Shown: piece after piece, positions 28,858 to 36,405 of the stretch | Position numbering within the stretch: position 1 is the first letter of the stretch | Layout: each line of letters begins with the position of its first letter | Assembly (NCBI GenBank): GCA_907163375.1 | Contig: CAJQUW010003017.1 | Location: 230,010 to 294,009 of the forward strand | Direction: 5' to 3' | Source: Prostheceraeus crozeri | Lineage: Eukaryota; Platyhelminthes; Polycladida; Euryleptidae | DNA: 64,000 nt | The notes under the pieces: model-generated | Seen by the model: the letters and a program-made list of their open reading frames with translations, nothing else | The model's database searches: none | What the model was told of the DNA's origin: nothing | Made by a program: the position numbers and the translations under genes

Positions 28858-30147
28858 ATGAATTCTACAAATTCCGAAAATTTAATTAAATTAAAAATTT
28901 CTAATTTAGATTTATTAAATTATCTATTAAACAAAAATAAAAACTCAAATTGTCAGCATATTGAAGGTGACATACAAAAAACATTAGAAAACTTTCCTGG
29001 CTTTATTTGGAGTAAATATTCGAAAGAAAAACATCTTCCTGGTCATTCATATACCGGTCCAGGAACTCGATTAGATATAAGACTAGATGAGAATAATAAT
29101 CCGAAACCAGGTGAAGAACCAATAAATAGAGTAGATGCCGCAGCTTACAGGCATGATTTAGCTTATCGAAATCATGATCTAAGTTCTGGACATGCAGCTG
29201 ATAAGAAGATGATTCAAGAATTAGATAGTATTCAAAATCCAACATTTAGAGAAAAAATTGAAAGAATGTTTGTTAAGAAAGCTTTACAAGCTAAAATATT
29301 ATTCGGTCAGGGTTTAAATGAAACGACAGCTAAGCTGTCTGAGAGCAACGCTCGAACCTACGCGTCTGAAATTCATAGGGAATACAGAAGGCCTAAATAT
29401 TTATTGAAAGTAAAAGTATTTAATAAAGATGATATTTGGAGTGCTGATCTTATTCATATGCCGAATGAAAAAGATTATAAATACGCATTGACCGTTATAG
29501 ATTTATATACACGATACGCTTGGGTAAAGCCTTTAAAAAATAAAAGTGGTCTATCAGTTAAATATGCGTTTGAAGAAATCTTTAAAGAAAGTAAAAGAAA
29601 GCCAAAAAAATTGTTTGTTGATAAAGGGTCGGAATTTTATAACCGAAACGTTCAGCCACTATTTGAAACTGTTTATTCAACTGAAAACGCAGGAAAAGCT
29701 GTAGTGATAGAAAGATTCAATCGGACGTTAAAAAATAAATTATTCAAGAAATTTACTGAGCAAAGAAATCAGAAATGGTTGAAGATATTACCAGGAATTG
29801 TAGAAGAGTACAATAATAAAGTTCATTCTGGTATTGAAGAAACTCCAAAGAATGCTTCTGACGACCCTGATTTGATAAGAAAAAAAATATTCGAGAATAA
29901 TTATTCGAATGAGAGTAATCCGAATTTGCAGAAACTTAAGCCGAAATTTAAAATTGGAGATAGAGTTAGAATATTTAAATATAAGAATAAATTTGAAAAA
30001 GGCTTCGTCGGATACTGGACGAAAGAGATATTTGAAATTTCTAAAATAAATCAAACTTATCCGATTACTTATGAAATTAAAGATTTAGATAATGAGGATA
30101 TCAGAGGCCGTTTTTATCAAAATGAATTACAACGAACTGATTTTTAA
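28858..30147 (+). CDS. Phospholipase A2 domain plus RVE integrase in one frame
   Basis: 429 residues in two parts. Residues ~55-125 match the parvovirus VP1-type PLA2: calcium loop YTGPGT (65-70), then VDAAAYRHDLAY with the catalytic His-Asp pair at 99-100, then the AADKKMI helix. After a linker holding a GC-rich double stem-loop (residues ~155-166), residues ~185-310 form a retroviral-type integrase core: WSADLIHM (D197), LFVDKGSEF (D255), ERFNRTLKNKLF (E285). A chromo/SH3-like C-terminal tail follows (FKIGDRVRIFKYK). The integrase inserts the element. The PLA2 would suit membrane escape during entry. The two domains may be separate products in other copies; here they share one open frame. 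Confidence 0.85.
   Translation: MNSTNSENLIKLKISNLDLLNYLLNKNKNSNCQHIEGDIQKTLENFPGFIWSKYSKEKHLPGHSYTGPGTRLDIRLDENNNPKPGEEPINRVDAAAYRHDLAYRNHDLSSGHAADKKMIQELDSIQNPTFREKIERMFVKKALQAKILFGQGLNETTAKLSESNARTYASEIHREYRRPKYLLKVKVFNKDDIWSADLIHMPNEKDYKYALTVIDLYTRYAWVKPLKNKSGLSVKYAFEEIFKESKRKPKKLFVDKGSEFYNRNVQPLFETVYSTENAGKAVVIERFNRTLKNKLFKKFTEQRNQKWLKILPGIVEEYNNKVHSGIEETPKNASDDPDLIRKKIFENNYSNESNPNLQKLKPKFKIGDRVRIFKYKNKFEKGFVGYWTKEIFEISKINQTYPITYEIKDLDNEDIRGRFYQNELQRTDF
29325..29353. repeat. Double stem-loop at the PLA2/integrase boundary
   Basis: GACAGC-TAA-GCTGTC at 29325-29339 and GAGC-AAC-GCTC at 29343-29353. Translated in frame in the linker (TAKLSESNAR). The TAA loop is out of the gene frame. Confidence 0.9.
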
Positions 30148-30175
30148 TTATCATTATTTTTGGAACTAACGTTTC

Positions 30176-30221
30176 GGGAATGAAATTCCCTTATTAGGCG
30201 TAGCCATAGAACCTACGGTTC
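30176..30221. repeat. Stem-loops between the converging integrase and protease genes
   Basis: GGGAAT-GAA-ATTCCC at 30176-30190, GGC-GTA-GCC at 30197-30205 and GAACC-TAC-GGTTC at 30209-30221. The last overlaps the end of the minus-strand protease gene, just as the double stem-loop at 76-101 overlaps the end of its gene. The position would suit a bidirectional 3'-end signal. Confidence 0.8.
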
Positions 30222-30698
30222 GTTCAATTCTAACATAATATCTAGAAATGGCACTCCTTCCTGTAATTTAAATAAAACATAAAGACATAATTTACCACAA
30301 TAAGTAGTTCCCGGTTTTTGAATTTGAAACGTATTATAAATTCCATTGCCAAGTATTTCTCTTACTTCATTCGTAGGTGGAAGTCCGTATGAGTCGAACC
30401 AATAGTTCTCAGCCTCCGGGCGGTCAAAATAATAATTAGAACAGTTTATATTTCTTTGTCCTGCTGACCAATGTACACCTTTTTCATCTGACGTATGAAG
30501 ATTCGTTATGAAATTTACAGTTTGAACTTTGTTCCGGGAACTGAAGGTTCCTGTCGGCTTATTTTTTAGGAATTGTAATTCGCCTCTCATTAGAACATGA
30601 AAATTCTTTATTCCTAATCGATTAGCGATTTTCTTTAGGTCGAAATTCGTTGTCGTTTGTGTTCCATATAATTTCAAAAACTCATTTATGTTGCTCAT
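30213..30698 (-). CDS. Adenain-like (Ulp1-fold) cysteine protease
   Basis: 161 residues. The pattern of the Polinton/adenovirus maturation protease is present in order: GVHWSA (catalytic His76), YWFDSYGLPP (acidic partner D102), the oxyanion-region Gln in TFQIQKPGTTYCG, and catalytic Cys134, followed by LCLYVLFKL. In capsid-forming Polintons this enzyme cleaves virion precursor proteins. It is on the strand opposite the integrase and converges with it. Its start is preceded by a TTTATTATAAA leader. Its first 40 residues are repeated in two fragments (30927-31175; 1654-1923). A GTTC-CGG-GAAC stem-loop lies at 30531-30541. Confidence 0.85.
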   Translation of the reverse strand: MSNINEFLKLYGTQTTTNFDLKKIANRLGIKNFHVLMRGELQFLKNKPTGTFSSRNKVQTVNFITNLHTSDEKGVHWSAGQRNINCSNYYFDRPEAENYWFDSYGLPPTNEVREILGNGIYNTFQIQKPGTTYCGKLCLYVLFKLQEGVPFLDIMLELNEP

Positions 30699-30745
30699 TT
30701 TATAATAAAAAAAATTCTTAAGGGACCCCTAGAAGTCAGAAGGGA

Positions 30746-30898
30746 GGGGGTATTGATTTAAAACTGTTCTCTAATGATGTCTTTCCTTACTACTTGGGGG
30801 GTATTGATTTAAAACTATTTCATAATGATGACTTTCCTTACTACTTGGGGGGGTATTGATTAAAAACTGTTCTCTAATGATGTCTTTCCTTACTACTT
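30746..30898. repeat. Three tandem ~51-bp repeats with lengthening G runs
   Basis: Units at 30746, 30796 and 30847, each starting with 5, 6 and 7 G before TATTGAT and ending CTTTCCTTACTACTT. Units 1 and 3 share more bases with each other than with unit 2. They lie just upstream of the protease gene start. Confidence 0.85.
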
Positions 30899-30926
30899 AT
30901 TCGATTTTGAAATGATTTAATTTAGA

Positions 30927-31175
30927 TTAAATTAAAACGTTACATTGTTGCATTGTATTAGTAGAGTTAGTGTTTCGCACATCTTTTATCAATAGTAATT
31001 CATTACTCATCAATATGTGAAAATTCTTTATTCCCAATTGCTTAGCAATCTCATTTAAATCGAAATTCGTATTTTGTTTGCCGTATATTTTTTGGAAGTC
31101 TCTAATGTTTCTCATTTTTATAGAAGATAAAATGTTTCTATCATATTCCCGTAAATGAGAAATTAAAAACAACAC
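30927..31175 (-). pseudogene. Protease N-terminal paralogue fragment
   Basis: Contains MRNIRDFQKIYGKQNTNFDL, then NEIAKQLGIKNFHILMSNEL. This closely follows residues 1-40 of the intact protease (MSNINEFLKLYGTQTTTNFDL, then KIANRLGIKNFHVLMRGEL). The catalytic region is absent. A partial duplication of the neighbouring gene; fossil. Confidence 0.75.
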
Positions 31176-31245
31176 ATGGATATTTCAATTTGGTTACATC
31201 CACTTTGCATACATTCAATTTGGATACATTGAAATACATGTAAAT

Positions 31246-31505
31246 TTGTCCACGGGTGGACAAGGTTTCATTGGTTGAAACACTCTATTGTATTTACATG
31301 TGCAAGAGGAAATAACATTGCATATAAAACAGGAAATAACATTGCATATAAAACAGGAAATAGCATTGCATATAAAACACACAGATACAAGTTTTCTAAA
31401 CAATGGGATTTCTGTCCACGGGTGGACAAGGTTTCATTGGTTGAAACACTCTATTGTATTTACATGTGCAACAGGAAATAACATTGAATATAAAACAGAG
31501 GGGTT
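31246..31505. repeat. Direct repeats with TGTCCAC/GTGGACA palindrome
   Basis: The palindrome TGTCCACGGGTGGACA occurs at 31247 and 31413, each followed by the same ~60 bp (AAGGTTTCATTGGTTGAAAC, then ACTCTATTGTATTTACATG). In between, a 24-bp unit containing AGGAAATAACATTGCATAT is repeated three times (31306-31379). No coding content. Confidence 0.85.
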
Positions 31506-31900
31506 TCAAGAATGATAAATTTTCTTCACAGCGCGTCTAATGTTAACGCGTTGATTTTTGATTAGTTGAATGGCGCAGTATTTCAGCTGAATGGCGCACC
31601 ATTATTCAAGAGAATATAATGAAATAGCATATGTCTAACATTGAAAATAAAGTGTCTTGCGGCCGTATCGCAATAACAATAGCGGAGTTTAACATCCAAA
31701 TTCCATTGAATATGTCAGCGCAGTATTATCGCTAAATGACGCACCATTGTTTGGGAGAAGAATGGAATCATTTGGAATGACACATAATTGCTTTACACAA
31801 TGAAGTCAATCTTTCGATAACGTTAGGTCGTGACTTTTAAAGTAGAAGAGAAACAGACACCCAACAAAGCGTAGGAAATTTGTCTGCTAATTTACCTAAT
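31506..31900. other. Polinton right-end spacer
   Basis: Non-coding. A diverged repeat pair, GGCGCAGTATTTCAGCTGAA near 31572 and AGCGCAGTATTATCGCTAAA near 31718, each followed by a GGCGCACCATT or GACGCACCATT word. Confidence 0.5.
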
Positions 31901-31901
31901 T

Positions 31902-32249
31902 TCATAACAAATGAAACTTCGGTAATTGATCACTATAAAAATAAGACTTGTCATTATCACAAACAGAGAGCAGATAGTGCTTACCGATAAAAATTTTACA
32001 CATAACACTGAGTGAATTGTTTCTTTTTTCATGCAACAAGAATTTGTGTAAGTTTACAATTGTATTATTCTGTCCACCATTTGGCTCTATGAAATCACTC
32101 AAAGAATCTGTAAATTCATTCCTCTCCAATTCCTCCCGTAATTTTTTCATCCTCCCTGGCAACGATTGTTTTCTTCTATCTTCAAATTGATCTTGTCTCA
32201 TTTTGAGAAATATATGACGAGAGCGTTTTGACACAACCTTCACTGACAA
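31902..32249 (-). CDS. Unknown subterminal Polinton protein
   Basis: A 115-residue frame: basic N-terminus (MSVKVVSKRSRHIFLKMRQD), charged helical middle. A GGTAAG donor-like site on its coding strand near 31985 means the last ~25 residues could be intronic. It lies at the element end, like the 210-residue frame of copy 1, but the two are not obviously similar. Family unknown. Confidence 0.4.
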   Translation of the reverse strand: MSVKVVSKRSRHIFLKMRQDQFEDRRKQSLPGRMKKLREELERNEFTDSLSDFIEPNGGQNNTIVNLHKFLLHEKRNNSLSVMCKIFIGKHYLLSVCDNDKSYFYSDQLPKFHLL

Positions 32250-32367
32250 GAAACACTATTTAATTAAATAAGTCTTCAGCACAATTGTTTGAAATAGCCA
32301 TATCGATTATTATTGTTGTGTATTGTTTCACGGCACTATAGCTGGAGTAGGATTTGCTGGATATATA

Positions 32368-32546
32368 TTCCACGTCTTACAAATATCTAAGTGGGTGTAG
32401 CAGCTGTTTGTTCTTTCATACATTGTTTCCTTTCAAATGTTTGAGTTGGAGGACACAGCTCTTTACACTGAAATGCCTTTTATTCATAAATGCGAGAAGC
32501 AGATGTTCTCTACAATTGAGTGTTCATCTGAGTGCAAAGCAGTAGA
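32368..32546. repeat. Subterminal segment shared with Polinton copy 1
   Basis: Nearly identical to 3028-3208; see that entry. Between it and the inverted repeat lies a short AT-rich stretch that differs between copies. Confidence 0.8.
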
Positions 32547-32625
32547 TAAATTGTAAGAACGCCTGATGAAATGACAATTGTAAATACTCCTAAACTTATT
32601 GCAACAGGAATATGCCAATTCCTTC

Positions 32626-33122
32626 AAATATTATTAGACACATGATATATTTTAAAAACCTGAAAGATGGATAAAATTCATGAATTTGAAATTCTCAACT
32701 TTTATGATTTTCGGTGTCCTGGAACGGTCATGATTTAAGCAATGAAAAATGTCATAATCACAAATTTGAGATTCTTAACTTTTATGATTTTCGGTGTCCT
32801 GGAACGGTCATGATTTAAGCAATGAAAAATGTCATAATCACAAATTTGAGATTTTGAAAAATTTGAAAATTGGGTATTTTTAAAAACGCCCAAATTTATG
32901 AATGTAGGTCTTCATAACCTGAAAAAGGGTTCAAATTCATGAATTTATGTCGTTTTTAAAAATGTCATTTTTTGAAAAATGGTACTTTTTGAATGGACTA
33001 AATTCATGTATTTAGGTCTTAAAAACCTGAAAAAGGGTTCAAATTCATGAATTTATGTCGTTTTTAAAGATACCATTTTTTTGAATTTTATGGTGTCCTG
33101 GAACGGTCTTTTGCCCATTACT
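32626..33122. repeat. Right terminal inverted repeat of the Polinton
   Basis: About 497 bp, the inverse of 15026-15526. GGTGTCCTGGAACGGTC occurs at 32713, 32793 and, 31 bp from the end, at 33092. Confidence 0.95.
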
Positions 33123-33128
33123 CCCGTG
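33123..33128. repeat. Target site duplication, right (CCCGTG)
   Basis: Identical to 15020-15025. Confidence 0.95.
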
Positions 33129-33225
33129 TGTCACGCTAGAAATTGCTTCTTTAGGCCTGCCTATATTTTCATGCTTTCAAAAACGCTTTTCGATGTCATA
33201 AGCATGAAATTCAAAATAATTGCAG

Positions 33226-33598
33226 CAGTGGTGGACTTGACACGTTTGACAAAACAAATGGAAATGATCTCACAACGTGTCCTGAATTGTCCACAAGCTC
33301 ATCTCCTGTGGTTGCAGTCCCACTCAAATCCAATGATTGGATACTTGTTGGTCTCGAAACGGGTGACAACAGGAAAAAGCATTTCGTGGCTCAGATTACC
33401 AGCAGATTTGAGAATGGGGATTTTCGTGTTCGTTTTTTGAAGCAATACACGTTTAGAGGACGATTTAATGAATTCGTCGATTCTCTTGTAACTGATTGTT
33501 CCGTGATATCTCCCTGGGAAATTGTGAGAAAGTTAGATGATCCAAATATTGATAGAAGAGGGATAAAAGTGTTCGCTGACATTGATATTCGCGAGTGA
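33226..33598 (+). CDS. DDE transposase, 3' exon beyond the Polinton
   Basis: Begins after an acceptor-like TAATTGCAG at 33217-33225. The frame encodes SGGLDTFDKTNGNDLTTCPE, then NDWILVGLETGDNRKKHFV and IDRRGIKVFADIDIRE before the stop at 33598. This is the kind of C-terminal domain (a V-G-x-I beta barrel-like region) that follows the DDE core in related invertebrate transposon proteins, so I assign it to the gene at 13055. The simplest splice (14555 to 33226 or 33229) does not keep frame. Either another exon or site is used, or a small indel has occurred. Confidence 0.6.
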
Positions 33599-33599
33599 A

Positions 33600-34090
33600 T
33601 ACAGGATCGCTGCTTTTTTTTTCATCAAAAAAACTTGTAGTCCTGCGATAGGCCTGTGAATAAATGCAAATCATGCAGTGCCCATAAAGCTGTATTTTTA
33701 TGCTGGCCATTTAATAAAGATAGAACCCATTTGGGTATCATAGTTCTACAGTTCTACATATAAGTAAACACTAAATCACAGGAAACACTGAGCAGAGCAA
33801 TTACTGCCTTCAAGGTAAACATGAATTCCAAAAATGCTAGCTCCAGATAACTCAGATAAATTCGAAAAATCACCATTATGCATTTAGTGGGCTGACGTCC
33901 AAACAGAAATAGGTGCTAGAACTGCAACCTTTTATGTAAATAACTGTTGATGTTATCTTGATTAAGCTTCTACGAAAATAAGGTACCTGAGCAAAATAAA
34001 TTGAACATTGTAACTTGAGGGACGTCAATTGTAACTTGAGGGACGCCTGGTGTAACTTGAGGGACGCTTCATTTTTTCTTCGAGTCTGAT
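33600..34090. repeat. Spacer with three 21-bp tandem repeats
   Basis: TGTAACTTGAGGGACG begins at 34009, 34030 and 34051. The rest of the spacer shows no gene. Confidence 0.7.
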
Positions 34091-34091
34091 A

Positions 34092-35495
34092 TATACTCAG
34101 TGACAAAAAGAATGAAACAAGTCCTGATATGAATACTTATGACTAAAACTTGGTTGTACTGTACGTTTGTTTGTTGTTTGTAAAAGGAAAACTCGAATGC
34201 TTTACTCAAAAACATTTAATTTGATACACATGATTTTATCAACTTAAGTTAGAAACGGGTGTGACCACCGCGAGCATCCAAACAGGCATCGATGCGTGAG
34301 GGCATGGATGAGCACAGTCGCTGGATGAATGCCAGGTCTAAGAGGTTCCACTGCTCGATCAGTCTGTCGGCCAACATCTTCAAAGACACTGGTGGGTGGG
34401 TGTACCTCTCCCTCACTCTGCGACCAAGTTCATCCCAGCAGTGCTCGATGGGGGAGAGGTCGGGAGAACGTGAGGGCCATTCCAAGATTGGGATTCCACT
34501 GCTTGCTATCCTGTTAGAGACCACTGAAGCGCGATGGGGCCTTGTGTTGTCATCCTGAAAAATCAATTGATTCGATGTCACTGCTGGAGCCACGACCGGT
34601 GTCACGATCTCGTCGGCATATCGCTGTCCTGTCAATGTTCCTTTCACTACGATTGCTGGTGTTTTTCCATTGTGCCAGATACCGGCCCAAACCATGACAC
34701 TACCGCCGCCGTACCGGTCGTGTTCTTTGACGCAACATGGAGCAAATCGTTCACTTGGCAAGCGATGAACACGGATCCGACCATCGTTGAAATCGAGAGT
34801 AAACCTCGATTCATCAGTCCAGAGCACACGTTCCCATTGACTGTCACTCCACGACTGATGACCTTGACACCACGTCACTCGTCTCCTTCGATGTTCCAGG
34901 CTCAGCGGAATTCTCACAGCGGGTCGTCGAGACTGTATACCAGCTTCTCGCAATCTTCGATATGCATTTCGAACGCTACAGGCAACGTTCCCAGCAACCT
35001 TCCAGTACACAATTAGCTTCGGGACGGACACAAATCTGTTTCTTTTAGCAGCTAAAACTAAGCGTGCATCTGTCCGCTTGGATGATACCCTTGGTCTTCC
35101 TGATCCGTTCTTCTTTTCCACATTTCCTTCTGCTTTCCAACGACACCACCACCTCCATACAACGACCCTTGAAATTTTCAATTCTTTCGCAACAGTTGTA
35201 GAACTTTGCCCACAACGCATCATCCCAATTGCCATTCCTCTGGTAAAGTTATCGTGCGCCATTTCATAAGTCAAATCTGGTCAGCAGTAGGTGGTGATTC
35301 TGTTCAACTTCTAGCTGTTACTGTGATCAATATCAAATATTGAAATTTGATGGTCCTATATCATTTCCCTTATCATATGGAGTTCAATGGTGATACATAG
35401 AAAGCGAAATATCATCTCAAACCATAGAAAAAAATGAAACAAACTTCCATTCAAGTCAATGATAGTTGGTTTCATTATTTATGTCAGTGAGTATA
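34092..35495 (-). mobile_element. Tc1-like DNA transposon, apparently complete
   Basis: Ends are inverted: TATACTCAGTGACAAAAAGA on the left against TATACTCACTGACATAAATA on the right (reverse complement), each bordered by TA, the Tc1/mariner target. The transposase frame between them is open from end to end. Length ~1.4 kb. Confidence 0.85.
34249..35274 (-). CDS. Tc1-like transposase, intact
   Basis: 341 residues, normal Tc1 length. The N-terminal paired-like DNA-binding region has a helix-turn-helix (STTVAKELKISRVVVWRWW) and a GSGRPR AT-hook-like linker. The catalytic DDE triad is in context: LWTDESRFTL, then IFQDDNTRPHRA, then SPDLSPIEHCWDEL (DD34E spacing). It cuts the element out and inserts it at TA. 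No stop or frameshift. The start methionine lies near the right inverted repeat, with a second candidate, MAHDNFTRG, four codons in. Much better preserved than the remnant at 12535-12995. Confidence 0.95.
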   Translation of the reverse strand: MTYEMAHDNFTRGMAIGMMRCGQSSTTVAKELKISRVVVWRWWCRWKAEGNVEKKNGSGRPRVSSKRTDARLVLAAKRNRFVSVPKLIVYWKVAGNVACSVRNAYRRLREAGIQSRRPAVRIPLSLEHRRRRVTWCQGHQSWSDSQWERVLWTDESRFTLDFNDGRIRVHRLPSERFAPCCVKEHDRYGGGSVMVWAGIWHNGKTPAIVVKGTLTGQRYADEIVTPVVAPAVTSNQLIFQDDNTRPHRASVVSNRIASSGIPILEWPSRSPDLSPIEHCWDELGRRVRERYTHPPVSLKMLADRLIEQWNLLDLAFIQRLCSSMPSRIDACLDARGGHTRF

Positions 35496-36210
35496 TGGCC
35501 ACAGGAACTTCTTGTGGTTGTCACTATGCCAATTTAGTTTCTTATGATGTCACAGACATTTTTAGGGCAAAATTTCAAAATTCTAATACTGAAACGCTTT
35601 GCGACAAAAAAGTGTAATCTAATCTGGATTTACCCAATTGTGTTTTTCGTTGTTGATGTGAGTGCTTCAAACAGTGATTACAGATACTGTTAGGATTTTA
35701 CCAATGTCTTGCGCTTACCACTCATGAATTGCGATGATTTATTAAAGAAATGAAAACACTTGCCCAATGATTCAACAATGCCCGGAGAGGTTTTGGTTGT
35801 CTTCACCTTATGCGCAGGTGGATGACAGAAGCATGGATTAAGCTGCTGCTATCAAAGGTTCATCACGCGATCGAGGTGGAAGGTACAAGTCTTCTCAACA
35901 AACATGGAAAAAAATGGGAGAAGTGGACAAGGAGGCCTTACCCTGCAACTACCATCCAGTATAGTGGTCATTACAGACCAGTGTTTCCTTCCCATACGCA
36001 GACTCATACATTTGTCTTCCTCCATCACAAAATGATACTAGAGTCGTTTTGAACTCCGATAGTTATGGGAACAAGATTCAGATTCCTACTTATACTGCTA
36101 ATTTGTTAGATAAAGGCCCTAAATACCGCTTGTCACTCACGTAGGATATGACGGTTATCAGTAATGCAGAAAATGAATTAGACAAGCTTACTTATTGCTT
36201 TGGATGGAGT
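35496..36210. other. Spacer, no gene seen
   Basis: No supported frame or repeat between the Tc1 element and the LINE tail. Confidence 0.35.
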
Positions 36211-36405
36211 AATGTTTTCGTAATGATAATAATAAAGGCGTTTATTGTTCAAAATGAAAATTACACTTTCGACAGAGTTTCACATTCATAACTTAAGTCC
36301 TTCAAGATGAGGTAACGAGTGATAAAGTCAGGTGATGCGATAAAGTACAAGTCAATATAATCAGTCAACCTATCACACTTATAGAAAGCATGTAGTGATA
36401 ACCGT

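Larger units (their letters stand above)
15026..33122 (+). mobile_element. Polinton/Maverick, nearly whole, 18.1 kb
   Basis: Bounded by terminal inverted repeats that begin AGTAATGGGCAAAAG and by a perfect 6-bp target duplication. It carries the hallmark set: protein-primed DNA polymerase B, RVE integrase, A32-type packaging ATPase, adenain-like protease, and penton and major capsid candidates. Additional genes are a fibre-like protein, two membrane-active candidates, a putative sliding clamp and conserved unknowns. It is much more AT-rich than the flanks. The near-identical ends and intact duplication imply a young insertion. It looks close to whole, with roughly three breaks. It lies in an intron-like gap of an older DDE transposase gene. 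Confidence 0.97.

Noticed and set aside
30746-30898. Regularly spaced repeats as a CRISPR-like array
   Set aside because: The units are directly adjacent with no unique spacers, and the context is a eukaryotic transposon.
14555-33229. Simple splice joining the two DDE transposase pieces
   Set aside because: The best donor and acceptor do not preserve the frame, so I keep them as two features and do not assert a single intron.
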